Shown here in pieces: positions 1-5,476 of a DNA stretch of 22,153 nucleotides; positions within the stretch are counted from its first letter, which is position 1, and each line of letters starts with the position of its first letter. Source of the DNA: a virus; IMG/VR virus record IMGVR_UViG_3300034061_001074, positions 1-22,153 of that record; one strand, written 5' to 3'. The notes under the pieces were generated by a model. The model was given only the letters and a program-made list of their open reading frames with translations, made no database searches and had not been told where the DNA came from. Position numbers and translations under genes: made by a program.

Positions 1-35
1 GGAATCACTGGGCATTCCGTAGTTGGGAGGGCTGC

Positions 36-68
36 GGTGAGGCTGACACCTCGTGAGGATCAGCCACC
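36..68. other. Hairpin-forming dyad downstream of the minus-strand operon
   Basis: GGCTGA (41-46) pairs with TCAGCC (60-65), and an inner CCTC/GAGG pair (49-52, 55-58) closes a two-base loop. GGT (36-38) and ACC (66-68) can extend the stem. It lies just past the stop of the last minus-strand gene, so it could end or stabilise that transcript. No T-tract follows on either strand, so a classical intrinsic terminator is not supported. No gene is seen in positions 1-74. Confidence 0.35.
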
Positions 69-74
69 TTCCCC

Positions 75-311
75 CTAATCCTCCTCGGGATCGCAGTGGT
101 CGAAGTAGAACCCCTGCAACCGCTCCACAATATCGTGCGCTGCCACGAGTTGCTGGAAAAACTTCTCGCTTACAACATACGAAGTCATGCGGTGCTTGCA
201 GATGTAGCACTCGTTACGTCTGCGCTTTGCCCTGCGGTTGTATGTGGCCTCCTGCATGACCAGGCGCATCGCCCCGTTGCATTCAGGGCAACGTTGCTCG
301 CCTAAATTCAC
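75..311 (-). CDS. Small zinc-ribbon protein, NrdR-like metal-binding fold
   Basis: A 78-residue protein with two cysteine pairs, CPEC (C8, C11) and CYIC (C35, C38). A basic stretch (RRAKRRR) lies just before the second pair, and a hydrophobic/aromatic segment (SYVVSEKFF) follows it. The spacing, the basic run and the position of T and Y after the second pair resemble the N-terminal zinc ribbon of the NrdR repressor, but the ATP-cone domain of NrdR is absent. A role as a small DNA- or RNA-binding phage regulator is therefore an inference. The start is GTG at 311, overlapping the TGA of the upstream gene by four bases (GTGA), which fits coupled translation as the last gene of the minus-strand operon. 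The C-terminus is acidic (DPEED). Confidence 0.75.
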   Translation of the reverse strand: MNLGEQRCPECNGAMRLVMQEATYNRRAKRRRNECYICKHRMTSYVVSEKFFQQLVAAHDIVERLQGFYFDHCDPEED

Positions 312-511
312 AGGGCCTCCAGCTCGGCGGCGATGGCGTAGATGTCATCGACATCAATCACCAAGCTGTACCAGCCTTCTCCTTCGACTTCATAGGCGTT
401 GGCACCGACTAAAGCGCGAAGAGCACCGGCAATAGACGGTGCATCCATAAGAGTTGGCACAGCGCGAAACCCATTTAGGACAGCCTGCGCTTGTGGTGAG
501 AGCTCAGTCAT
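308..511 (-). CDS. Small acidic hypothetical protein, copy A of a duplicated gene
   Basis: A 67-residue acidic protein that I do not recognise beyond its paralogue at 923-1132. The frame is open upstream of 511, but the ATG at 511 is preferred because it matches the paralogue's start (MTELSPQAQAV against MTDLSPAAQAV). It also overlaps the stop of the upstream gene in the octamer ATGACTGA. The shared core includes an Ala/Leu-rich helix (SIAGALRALVGA) followed by a two-strand-like segment (YSLVIDVDDIY), suggesting a small folded alpha/beta protein. The 94% DNA identity between copies indicates a recent duplication. Function unknown. Confidence 0.7.
   Translation of the reverse strand: MTELSPQAQAVLNGFRAVPTLMDAPSIAGALRALVGANAYEVEGEGWYSLVIDVDDIYAIAAELEAL
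317..511. repeat. 195-bp direct duplication, copy A
   Basis: Aligned without gaps to 938-1132 at a constant offset of 621 bases, with about 12 mismatches (roughly 94% identity). Half of the mismatches cluster near the start-codon end (about 487-504). The repeat covers nearly all of the small gene at 308-511 and includes its start codon. Confidence 0.9.
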
Positions 512-689
512 CAATCGGCTCCATGTAGACGCGAACATTGCGGCCGAAGCCACAGGTGCCCCAGCGGATGCACCACTTGTTGACCCAAGGCGAGACATTC
601 CCCATCCAGAGGCGTTCAACGTTGTTGGAGTTGAACCACCAGAGCTGGCCGATGCGGCCGATCTCTGAGTCGATATGGAAGTCAGTCAT
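504..689 (-). CDS. Hypothetical Trp-rich small phage protein
   Basis: A 61-residue protein that I do not recognise. It is rich in tryptophan, asparagine and glycine (QLWWFNSNN, WMGNVSPWVNKWCIRWG) and has an acidic C-terminus (EPIDD). No membrane segment or metal site is evident. It starts at ATG 689 in the recurring context ATGACTGAC and ends inside the start octamer of the next gene, an 8-base overlap. Its position between the two copies of the duplicated small gene suggests the duplication flanks it. Confidence 0.6.
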   Translation of the reverse strand: MTDFHIDSEIGRIGQLWWFNSNNVERLWMGNVSPWVNKWCIRWGTCGFGRNVRVYMEPIDD

Positions 690-720
690 TGGGCAGAGAG
701 TAGTTTTTGATAAAGGGTTG

Positions 721-930
721 TCATCGATTTGTCAGAAAAACAAGCAGTTTTGCAATCAAAATCACAGTCAGACCAATAGGGCCCATAAGGACGAAGCAAG
801 TGTAAAAAATTATCAACATCACCGCGTCTGCAAGTTCCATGCCTCTGATCAAATGACGCTCGCTATGTGTGAAAATCAGGCACGTAGGAATACCAGAAGC
901 GATCCAGAAGGCCATAAAACACTCAATCAT
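721..930 (-). CDS. Small two-pass membrane protein
   Basis: A 69-residue protein with two hydrophobic stretches: one near the N-terminus (CFMAFWIASGIPTCLIF) and a long one at the C-terminus (VMLIIFYTCFVLMGPIGL, then VILIAKLLVFL). A polar linker (HSERHLIRG) separates them. The ATG at 930 is chosen over more upstream in-frame starts because it overlaps the previous gene's TGA as ATGATTGA, the same arrangement as at neighbouring junctions. A 31-base gap with no gene separates it from the next gene. Its function is unknown; membrane-acting phage peptides such as holin-like or superinfection-exclusion proteins are possible, but nothing specific supports either. Confidence 0.55.
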   Translation of the reverse strand: MIECFMAFWIASGIPTCLIFTHSERHLIRGMELADAVMLIIFYTCFVLMGPIGLTVILIAKLLVFLTNR

Positions 931-1132
931 TGGTGTTCTCCAGCTCGGCGGCGATGGCATAGATGTCATCGACATCAATCATCAAGCTGTACCAGCCTTC
1001 TCCTTCGACTTCATAGGCGTTGGCACCGACTAAAGCGCGAAGGGCACCGGCAATAGACGGCCCATCCATAAGAGTTGGCACAGCGCGAAACCCATGTAGG
1101 ACAGCCTGCGCGGCGGGAGAGAGGTCAGTCAT
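923..1132 (-). CDS. Small acidic hypothetical protein, copy B of a duplicated gene
   Basis: A 69-residue paralogue of the protein at 308-511. The two are nearly identical from VLxGFRAVPTLMD through YAIAAELE and differ mainly at residues 3-8 and at the C-terminus (ENTND here, EAL in copy A). It starts at ATG 1132, sharing one base with the upstream TGA (TGATG); an alternative GTG at 1135 would give a 4-base overlap. Both copies keep full-length frames and most substitutions are conservative, so both are probably expressed. Function unknown. Confidence 0.7.
   Translation of the reverse strand: MTDLSPAAQAVLHGFRAVPTLMDGPSIAGALRALVGANAYEVEGEGWYSLMIDVDDIYAIAAELENTND
938..1132. repeat. 195-bp direct duplication, copy B
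   Basis: Counterpart of 317-511, without indels. The unit between the two copies carries the Trp-rich gene and the membrane-protein gene. Recombination between the copies would remove about 621 bp containing both. Confidence 0.9.
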
Positions 1133-1458
1133 CACTCAGCCTCCTGCTGCGGCACCGGCTCGATGGCGGGGCGGCCCCAGCGGGCAAGGGCGGCACGGGC
1201 AAACCCCATTGCATTAACACGCTCTCCATGCCCCGTGCTAGTTGTGAACTCGTAGTACAGCAACTTACCTAGCTCCTCATCCGTCGGCCCCTGCGGCTCG
1301 GGCTGGGCCAAGGCGGCATCAGCCTTTGCAATCGTGGGATCGGCAGTGCTGATGTGCTTAGTACCGTCTTCGTTGTAAACAACGCGGATGGCATTTTCCA
1401 GCGCCTCCAGCAGCTCAGCGCACAGCGCTCGCCAGTCGGTGGGGGTCGGGTCAGTCAT
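1132..1458 (-). CDS. Hypothetical protein of a cyanophage-type family (TDWRALCAELLEALE / ARAALARWGRP)
   Basis: A 108-residue protein with an N-terminal helix (DWRALCAELLEALENAI), a variable Pro/Glu-rich linker (ALAQPEPQGPTDEEL) and a C-terminal signature (FARAALARWGRPAIEPVP). I recall this mosaic architecture as common in phages and genomes of picocyanobacteria, but no biochemical role is known to me. The start ATG at 1458 lies in ATGACTGA, overlapping the upstream stop by 8 bases. Downstream, its TGA overlaps the next ATG by one base. Soluble, acidic and probably helical. Confidence 0.7.
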   Translation of the reverse strand: MTDPTPTDWRALCAELLEALENAIRVVYNEDGTKHISTADPTIAKADAALAQPEPQGPTDEELGKLLYYEFTTSTGHGERVNAMGFARAALARWGRPAIEPVPQQEAE

Positions 1459-1801
1459 TGGGCAGGGCCTCCAGTGCTAAACGAATGGTGTCCACCTCAG
1501 CTTCACTCCAAAAATCTTTTGGATACTTCAGTGTTTCCAGCGCCTGCTCCTTCAAGCTCTTTGGCTTGGGGCGGCGGGCGGCGCGGAGCTGCGTTTTCAA
1601 AGTATTTGGAACCCACGATGGAATCGTTTTCTCAACCCACTCACAACACGCCTCCAGCTCTTGGTCGGCGCCCCAGCGGGCGGCTTGGGTGGCGATGTGT
1701 TCGTCGCTAAGTGCAACTCGAACTGGGGTCCCTTCGTGCCAGATTTCGGCTACCCACTGCTGCACCAGCTCCGGCGGTGGGGTGATCGGGTGGTCAGTCA
1801 T
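1451..1801 (-). CDS. Hypothetical protein of a cyanophage-type family (HPITPPPELVQQW / RRPKPKSLKEQALETL)
   Basis: A 116-residue protein with segments I recognise as recurring in cyanophage hypotheticals: HPITPPPELVQQW at the N-terminus, ATQAARWGADQELEACCEW in the middle, and LRAARRPKPKSLKEQALE near the C-terminus, ending in IRLALEALPND. It shares the modular look of the next gene at 1132-1458. The start ATG at 1801 follows TTGGAG and AGGAG in the 20 bases upstream, giving a plausible ribosome-binding site that is rare elsewhere in this arm. Function unknown. Confidence 0.75.
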   Translation of the reverse strand: MTDHPITPPPELVQQWVAEIWHEGTPVRVALSDEHIATQAARWGADQELEACCEWVEKTIPSWVPNTLKTQLRAARRPKPKSLKEQALETLKYPKDFWSEAEVDTIRLALEALPND

Positions 1802-1832
1802 CTCCTAATTTGCTCCAAATTGGGAATAAAGA

Positions 1833-2051
1833 TTACGCCTCTGCCTCCAGCAGCAGGCGCCGCATGTACCAGTCGGCTTTACCGAGGTCTTCTACGGCAT
1901 TGCCTTTGTGTTCAGCGCGCCATAGGTACTTGAACACCTGGCCCTTGCAATATGCCTTAAAGCCTTCAGAGCCAAGGGCAGCTTTTATGGCTTGGATGCA
2001 TTCGATGTCGCCTTGTTTGTAATGCGGCGGATGGTTAACGAGATCCGTCAT
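1833..2051 (-). CDS. DUF3310 family protein (nucleotide-kinase-associated type)
   Basis: A 72-residue protein with the DUF3310 signature almost throughout: NHPPHYKQGDIECIQAI, then GFKAYCKGQVFKYLWRAEHKG, then EDLGKADWYMRRLL. The family is widespread in phages as a free-standing protein or fused to other domains, and its molecular role is not settled. The HPPHY motif and the conserved YLWR...K..D core are intact, and the length is normal for the free-standing form. It starts at ATG 2051, inside the end of the small gene at 2035-2178 (17-base overlap). Confidence 0.9.
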   Translation of the reverse strand: MTDLVNHPPHYKQGDIECIQAIKAALGSEGFKAYCKGQVFKYLWRAEHKGNAVEDLGKADWYMRRLLLEAEA

Positions 2052-2178
2052 TTTTCATTAGTTCAAGGATGTACGCTGCAAATCCAGCGTGGGTCATGAC
2101 TGCATGGGTGCCGGGAGGGCGCCCGTAGGACGCCTCCCACCACTCCTTGAATGCAGCTTCAAGGGCGGTTTGATCCAT
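2035..2178 (-). CDS. Short conserved-looking phage protein (47 aa)
   Basis: A 47-codon gene read directly from the minus strand: ATG at 2178, TAA at 2035-2037. The protein begins MDQTALEAAFKEWWEASYG and continues RPPGTHAVMTHAGFAAYILE. The combination of a WW-containing helix, a PP(G/S)TH turn and a THAGF..Y helix resembles short phage proteins I have seen, but I cannot name a function. It fills the gap between SSB and DUF3310: its ATG shares one base with the SSB stop (TAATG) and its end overlaps the DUF3310 start by 17 bases, so the operon has no real gap here. Confidence 0.7.
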   Translation of the reverse strand: MDQTALEAAFKEWWEASYGRPPGTHAVMTHAGFAAYILELMKNDGSR

Positions 2179-2522
2179 TAGAAAGCAGGCTCCTCGGTTT
2201 GTGCGGCACGAGGCAGAAACTCAAACCGCTGTACATTCAACACATGCTTGCTGCGCTTATCGCCAGTGGTCTTGTCGTTCCATTCTTGGCGGCGGACATT
2301 ACCTGTCACCATGATGGAATCACCCTTTTTGCAGCGGTCCGCAACAAGCTCTGCAGACTTGCCCCACATTTCAATGTCAATTACATTGTTGATGTAATTG
2401 CCGTCTTTGTCTTTACCCTCTTGGATGCCACCTGCGAAGTTGGCAACCATACTGCCGCTTTCAAAAGCACGCAGTTGGGGATCGGAAATGATGCGAACGA
2501 TGCCGGATGCGTAAAGGCTCAT
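2178..2522 (-). CDS. ssb: Single-stranded DNA-binding protein
   Basis: A 114-residue OB-fold SSB. Seen: GIVRIISDPQLRAF at the N-terminus, NVIDIEMWGKSAELVADRCKKGDSIMVTGNV in the middle (the usual W/G-K..E/KGD...V.G pattern), and a last strand HVLNVQRFEFL. It would coat ssDNA during replication and during exonuclease/annealase recombination, matching the annealase gene two genes upstream. The C-terminus is very short and ends EEPAF, only faintly like the acidic DDDIPF tip that recruits host partners in bacterial SSB. It overlaps the upstream HTH gene by ATGA. Confidence 0.9.
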   Translation of the reverse strand: MSLYASGIVRIISDPQLRAFESGSMVANFAGGIQEGKDKDGNYINNVIDIEMWGKSAELVADRCKKGDSIMVTGNVRRQEWNDKTTGDKRSKHVLNVQRFEFLPRAAQTEEPAF

Positions 2523-2728
2523 GTCAGTGGCGTGATGTTATTGGCCTTTTCAAAGGCCAGGACTTGGGATAGCGGATACCGCACCCGTGGCGTACCGGCT
2601 GGAAAGCCGATGCGCGGGATGGTGTAATACTTAGGACCAATGCCGCGTGCGCGTTGGTTTTTAATAGCGGCTGGCTTTAGCCCCCAACGCGCTGCTAGTT
2701 GGTCATTGGTCAGATACGGTTCAGTCAT
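2519..2728 (-). CDS. Small HTH protein, excisionase/AlpA-like
   Basis: A 69-residue protein with the pattern of excisionase-type winged helix-turn-helix proteins (MerR/HTH_17 class). TNDQLAARWGLKPAAIKNQRARG forms the helix-turn-helix, and a wing-like segment ends RVRYPLSQVLAFEKAN. Family members bind DNA as excisionases or transcriptional regulators. No integrase is in the window, so a regulatory role within the recombination operon is as likely as excision. It overlaps RecT upstream through ATGACTGA and SSB downstream through ATGA. Confidence 0.8.
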   Translation of the reverse strand: MTEPYLTNDQLAARWGLKPAAIKNQRARGIGPKYYTIPRIGFPAGTPRVRYPLSQVLAFEKANNITPLT

Positions 2729-3479
2729 CAGCGAATGGATCCTCGGTTGCAGGTACCGCTAGCTCGGTTTCCTTGGCTAGTGCCAATCCCAGCAGTTTGC
2801 TGTGCTGCTCATCGCTTAGGTCAGCCTTGCGCACTTCCATGCGGTCGGTTACCTCTTGCAGCTTGGCCATGGTATCGGCCTTGGCGATAGCAGCCTTGCC
2901 AGCTTGGAACAGCTTGGCATCGCCCTTGGCAGGCAGTGCAGGCGCTGCGGTCACAGTGACAGGCTCAACCTCGGCTTGGTGCATTTCATCGGTGCTGTAC
3001 ACACCGGACATGTCAGCAGGGAATGCCTTGCGCAGTGCCAATGCTTCAGAGCATTTGGCAATCATCGCAGCGCCCATCTTGGACCAAAGCCCCTGGCCGG
3101 CGTTGTAATCCGCAAAGCGCGCCACACCAGTGAATGGATGCGTGCTGCCCTTGCGATGGATGATGGTTTTGGCCGCAGCGGGTGGCTTGCTGCCAAGCCA
3201 TACATCAGTCCACTGGCCGTCGTCACCACACCAGTACGTCTCACTGCCGTCCAATTGTCCGGTGCGCTCAGCAATGGCGCGCAAGCCATCAATGCCGGCC
3301 TGAATGGTCATGCGCCCACTACGTCGGATGGCGTAGATCTGCTTGGAGAACGGATCTAGCCCAGTGCGCTGGCAGGCATAGGCAAACAGGCGCAGTTCAT
3401 CGTTGCTGCAGCCTGGGGCAATAGTCGTGCTGATCAGTTGGGTTTGCTCTGGGGTCCAGAGCGTGATACTAGAAGTCAT
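2721..3479 (-). CDS. bet: Phage recombination protein Bet (RecT/Red-beta-type ssDNA annealase)
   Basis: A 252-residue annealase. Diagnostic segments run in order: NDELRLFAYACQRTGLDPF, KQIYAIRR, MTIQAGIDGLRAIAERTGQ, a W-rich region (YWCGDDGQWTDVW), then WSKMGAAMIAKCSEALALR with KAFPADMSGVYSTDEM. These match the Bet branch of the RecT family, which anneals complementary ssDNA. The Ala/Lys-rich C-terminal third is variable, as is usual. It lies directly downstream of a RecE-like exonuclease (11-base overlap) and upstream of SSB, forming a complete end-processing and annealing module. Confidence 0.93.
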   Translation of the reverse strand: MTSSITLWTPEQTQLISTTIAPGCSNDELRLFAYACQRTGLDPFSKQIYAIRRSGRMTIQAGIDGLRAIAERTGQLDGSETYWCGDDGQWTDVWLGSKPPAAAKTIIHRKGSTHPFTGVARFADYNAGQGLWSKMGAAMIAKCSEALALRKAFPADMSGVYSTDEMHQAEVEPVTVTAAPALPAKGDAKLFQAGKAAIAKADTMAKLQEVTDRMEVRKADLSDEQHSKLLGLALAKETELAVPATEDPFADD

Positions 3480-4263
3480 CGGAAGTGATGGTTGGGTTGG
3501 CAGTCAATGCCCATGAAGGCAGGCTGAGCGTTTGGCAGTCATCGCCGTAGCCAGGCCACTCGCTAGTAGCGCGGCAGTCGGCAATCATGCGTAGGTCACG
3601 TTGCCGTAGCTCGTTGCCGGCAGCCAAGGCCGCAGCGTCAAGCTCGTAAACGGCAACCGCGTACGGTGCAGTCTTCTCGACAGCAATGAACACAAAACGC
3701 TCAGCACCATGCAGACCAGACAGGTAATGACTGGCTTGAGTATGGTAGCGGAAGGTGGCCACGCTTTTGGCAAAGCCCGCTGGTGATGCGTCCGTAGTGG
3801 TTTTGAGGTCAACCACAGTGGTGCCGGAGTACCAGTCGGGGCGGCATTTGCACCGCAAGCCGGTAGCTGCATCATCCCACCAGAACGACTGCTCAGCCTT
3901 GCCATAGGCAAGCAATGCAGATGCTGCAGGGTGACTGCGGACGCTATCTGCCATGCAGTTAGCAGTAAGCATGTCGCTAGGCGTGACAGCTTCAATGCCG
4001 CGTGCAGCCATGTCGGCAGCCTGCTCTTTGCCAGCCTTGGTATTGCGTGGACCGCAAACGCCAAAACGCTTGCTTGCCTCATCAGGCTCTAGCACTACGC
4101 AATGCACCAGCGTGCCAAGCCGCATGGCAGCAGTTGGCTCAACTGGTATCCGGAGTGGGTTGATGTATCGCGCCCAGTAGTGGTATGGGCTGCGTGCGAT
4201 GGCGTGCAGATGCGAAGCGCTGACGGCAGGGTCAGCGTGGTACTGCTCGTTGCCAATGGTCAT
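3469..4263 (-). CDS. RecE-like PD-(D/E)XK exonuclease, partner of the annealase
   Basis: A 264-residue protein of the exodeoxyribonuclease VIII/YqaJ-like superfamily (DUF3799-type). Seen: N-terminal YHADPAVSASHLHAIARSP, then LGTLVHCVVLEPD (H54), AEQSFWW (E124), KCRPDWY (D143) and VVDLKTT (D152, K154), which make up the nuclease core. Such enzymes resect dsDNA 5' ends to feed the annealase encoded next. The ATG at 4263 is preferred over an upstream in-frame start because it overlaps the previous TGA by ATGA and begins at the family's usual N-terminus (MTIGNEQYH). Confidence 0.88.
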   Translation of the reverse strand: MTIGNEQYHADPAVSASHLHAIARSPYHYWARYINPLRIPVEPTAAMRLGTLVHCVVLEPDEASKRFGVCGPRNTKAGKEQAADMAARGIEAVTPSDMLTANCMADSVRSHPAASALLAYGKAEQSFWWDDAATGLRCKCRPDWYSGTTVVDLKTTTDASPAGFAKSVATFRYHTQASHYLSGLHGAERFVFIAVEKTAPYAVAVYELDAAALAAGNELRQRDLRMIADCRATSEWPGYGDDCQTLSLPSWALTANPTITSDDF

Positions 4264-4451
4264 GCTGCCCTCAGCTGGCGATGCAAGTGCGTCTGTGGGC
4301 CGTAGCACTGCTGCAACTCTGGAAATGCAAGCATCACGCGCTGTTTGTTATCAGGGTCGGCGTGCAGCGTCGCCTCAGCCAAGCGGCGGTAGAAACCGCC
4401 GCCGTGGTTAATAGCTGTCTGCAGCGTCCAATACGTGTCGTTTGTGGTCAT
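4260..4451 (-). CDS. Small hypothetical phage protein (TLQTAINHGGGFYRRLAEA...AFPELQQCYGP)
   Basis: A 63-residue protein. It has an aromatic N-terminus (TYWTLQTAIN), a glycine turn and helix (HGGGFYRRLAEATLHADPDN), and the motif RVMLAFPELQQCYGP. I recall this pattern from short phage proteins found next to recombination genes, but no function is known to me. ATG 4451 is chosen because it overlaps the previous TGA (ATGA). Helical and soluble, with no metal site. Confidence 0.7.
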   Translation of the reverse strand: MTTNDTYWTLQTAINHGGGFYRRLAEATLHADPDNKQRVMLAFPELQQCYGPQTHLHRQLRAA

Positions 4452-4573
4452 GGCTTCAGCTGCTCTTGGCAAGCGTGATGAGCCTGCACCCGTTGCTTGC
4501 CGGTGTCATATGCCATGGCAGCAATGCCAAAGATGATGACGAGCACAGCAAGGCGGTCAATGATCTTGATCAT
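4448..4573 (-). CDS. Single-pass membrane peptide (41 aa)
   Basis: A 41-codon gene read directly from the minus strand: ATG at 4573, TGA overlapping the next start (ATGA at 4448-4451). The protein begins MIKIIDRLAVLVIIFGIAAM, one hydrophobic segment at about residues 8-21, followed by a short soluble tail rich in Q, H, K and containing one Cys. It is too short for an obvious function. Its start region is nearly identical to that of the gene at 4677-4868 (17 of 20 bases including the ATG), which supports translation and possibly shared regulation. Confidence 0.6.
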   Translation of the reverse strand: MIKIIDRLAVLVIIFGIAAMAYDTGKQRVQAHHACQEQLKP

Positions 4574-4590
4574 GGTTCTCGGGTTGGGTT
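4571..4590 (-). promoter_or_regulatory. Repeated translation-start box, copy 1
   Basis: On the minus strand the start codon is preceded by AACCCAACCCGAGAACC. The matching stretch at 4866-4885 is identical at 17 of 20 positions, including GAGAACCATG. It contains no clear Shine-Dalgarno, so it may be a protein-binding or RNA element that sets translation of these two small membrane proteins. Confidence 0.45.
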
Positions 4591-4676
4591 GATGCCGGAT
4601 TGGGTGCGGCTCCGGCGGGCCGCGTGGGGGTCAGGCGGCTAGGCGTTTGGCGCGGGCTGCCATTGCGCCGCCCCGC
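4574..4676. other. Intergenic stretch with a remnant-like 10-codon ORF
   Basis: No credible gene is seen. A 10-codon minus-strand ORF (MAARAKRLAA) begins at 4663 and ends at 4631; it is too short to support. The part next to the downstream start carries the C/A-rich box also present ahead of the 4677-4868 gene. G+C is high and no T-tract terminator is evident. Confidence 0.4.
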
Positions 4677-4868
4677 TCAACCGTGGGCGGTCACAATCCG
4701 TTGTACACGGCTGCGGCTGATGCCCATGTGCTCAGCAATGCGGCGCTGGGTCCAGCCATAGCTGCGCAACCGCTTGGCGCGTTGTTCGGTGGACTCAGTG
4801 GCCCACAGCAGGATGATGATCGGCAGGAGTAGCAGCGCTGCGATCAGGGCAAGTGTCGTAGTCGTCAT
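4677..4868 (-). CDS. Membrane-anchored helix-turn-helix protein
   Basis: A 63-residue protein with two clear parts. Residues about 5-22 (TLALIAALLLLPIIILLW) form one strong transmembrane segment. Residues about 33-60 (LRSYGWTQRRIAEHMG, then ISRSRVQRIV) form a homeodomain-like helix-turn-helix resembling resolvase or sigma-type HTH motifs. A DNA-binding head tethered to the membrane is the direct reading; what it regulates is unknown. ATG 4868 is preferred over the upstream in-frame start because the hydrophobic segment begins right after it. It overlaps the end of the gene at 4795-5103 by 74 bases. Confidence 0.65.
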   Translation of the reverse strand: MTTTTLALIAALLLLPIIILLWATESTEQRAKRLRSYGWTQRRIAEHMGISRSRVQRIVTAHG

Positions 4869-5103
4869 GGTTCTCGGTTTGGGGCTTACGGAGCGTACCA
4901 CCCACTGCTGCCGTGGTCAACCGTTGGGCGGCCATGCGCAGGCGGTTCCACTCGCGGCCAGCAGGCGACAGACGCCAGCAGCGGGAGCAGAGCGGCGCCG
5001 TACGGGTGCTGCGTGCCTGACGGCTGCAGGTGGTGCATGTGGCCAGGTCAGGCAGCAGGCCAGCACGTCGTAGGCGGTGGCGGCGCATGGCGTCAGCAGT
5101 CAT
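4795..5103 (-). CDS. Small zinc-finger protein with a low-complexity tail
   Basis: A 102-residue protein whose first 60 residues look genuine. They comprise a basic helix (ADAMRRHRLRRAGLLPDL), two cysteine pairs (C23/C26 in CTTC, C39/C42 in CSRC) and a following basic segment (SPAGREWNRLR). This fits a four-Cys zinc finger for nucleic-acid or protein binding. The last 25 or so residues are Pro/His/Asp-rich and lie in the region that overlaps the next gene out of frame, so the tail may be only loosely constrained. ATG 5103 is chosen; an in-frame GTG at 5172 would add 23 residues. Confidence 0.55.
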   Translation of the reverse strand: MTADAMRRHRLRRAGLLPDLATCTTCSRQARSTRTAPLCSRCWRLSPAGREWNRLRMAAQRLTTAAVGGTLRKPQTENHDDYDTCPDRSAATPADHHPAVGH

Positions 5104-5121
5104 GGGTGTCGTGTCGTGAGT

Positions 5122-5171
5122 GGGGCCTGTGTGGCCCTGCAAGGGGCCTGTGATGCGTGATGCGTGATGCA
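5122..5171 (-). promoter_or_regulatory. Leader with alternative hairpins and a 7-bp tandem repeat
   Basis: GGGGCC (5122-5127), GGCCC (5133-5137) and GGGGCC (5143-5148) form two mutually exclusive stems, because the middle arm can pair with either neighbour. Directly beyond lies a threefold 7-bp tandem repeat, TGATGCG TGATGCG TGATGCA (5151-5171). This sits in the 93-base gap ahead of the zinc-finger gene. An attenuator-like or protein-responsive leader is possible, but high G+C alone can produce such arms. Confidence 0.35.
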
Positions 5172-5196
5172 CAGCGGGTGAGGGAGGCCGGGCCCC

Positions 5197-5376
5197 TCAA
5201 GGACCCGTGACCGTGTAGCCGTGCTGCTCAAGCAGGGCGATGGCGGCCTGGATGTCGGCCTGTGTGGCGGGTAGCGCCGGCGCCTGCGTTGCGGCGGTGA
5301 TCTCGCCCAGCCCGCGATACAGGCGGGCGTCGCTCTCGGCCAGATCCCGGAGGGTGGCGCGGAGCGTGTCGGTCAT
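5197..5376 (-). CDS. Small hypothetical protein, first gene of the distal minus-strand block
   Basis: A 59-residue protein with a helical N-terminal half (TLRATLRDLAESDARLYRGLGEI), an Ala/Pro linker (ATQAPALPAT) and a C-terminal helix ending ALLEQHGYTVTGP. I do not recognise a function. The frame is open far upstream, but the ATG at 5376 is where the sequence becomes protein-like; a second ATG lies nine bases further upstream. It is the first gene after the repeat-rich non-coding region and so the likely first product of the promoter there. Confidence 0.6.
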   Translation of the reverse strand: MTDTLRATLRDLAESDARLYRGLGEITAATQAPALPATQADIQAAIALLEQHGYTVTGP

Positions 5377-5444
5377 GAGGCCCATGGGGTGTGGTGCGTG
5401 GTGCCCCACCACTGTCGGTGATATGCGGTGCACATACCAGACCC

Positions 5445-5457
5445 GACCCACTGGGTC
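5445..5457. promoter_or_regulatory. 13-bp perfect palindrome
   Basis: GACCCA-C-TGGGTC, a perfect dyad in the non-coding region and a candidate operator. It is 69 bases upstream of the ATG at 5376, a suitable distance for controlling the distal minus-strand block. Confidence 0.4.
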
Positions 5458-5476
5458 AGGCGTACCACTCCCGGCC

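Noticed and set aside
36-68. Intrinsic terminator at the end of the minus-strand operon
   Set aside because: The stem is convincing but no T-tract follows in either direction, so it is listed only as a hairpin.
3585-4082. A 165-codon minus-strand frame inside the RecE-like nuclease
   Set aside because: The nuclease frame has all catalytic motifs; this other frame on the same strand has Leu/Ser/Cys-rich shadow composition and no start signal.
4631-4663. A 10-codon minus-strand ORF (MAARAKRLAA) in the gap
   Set aside because: Too short to distinguish from chance; no coupling to the neighbouring genes.
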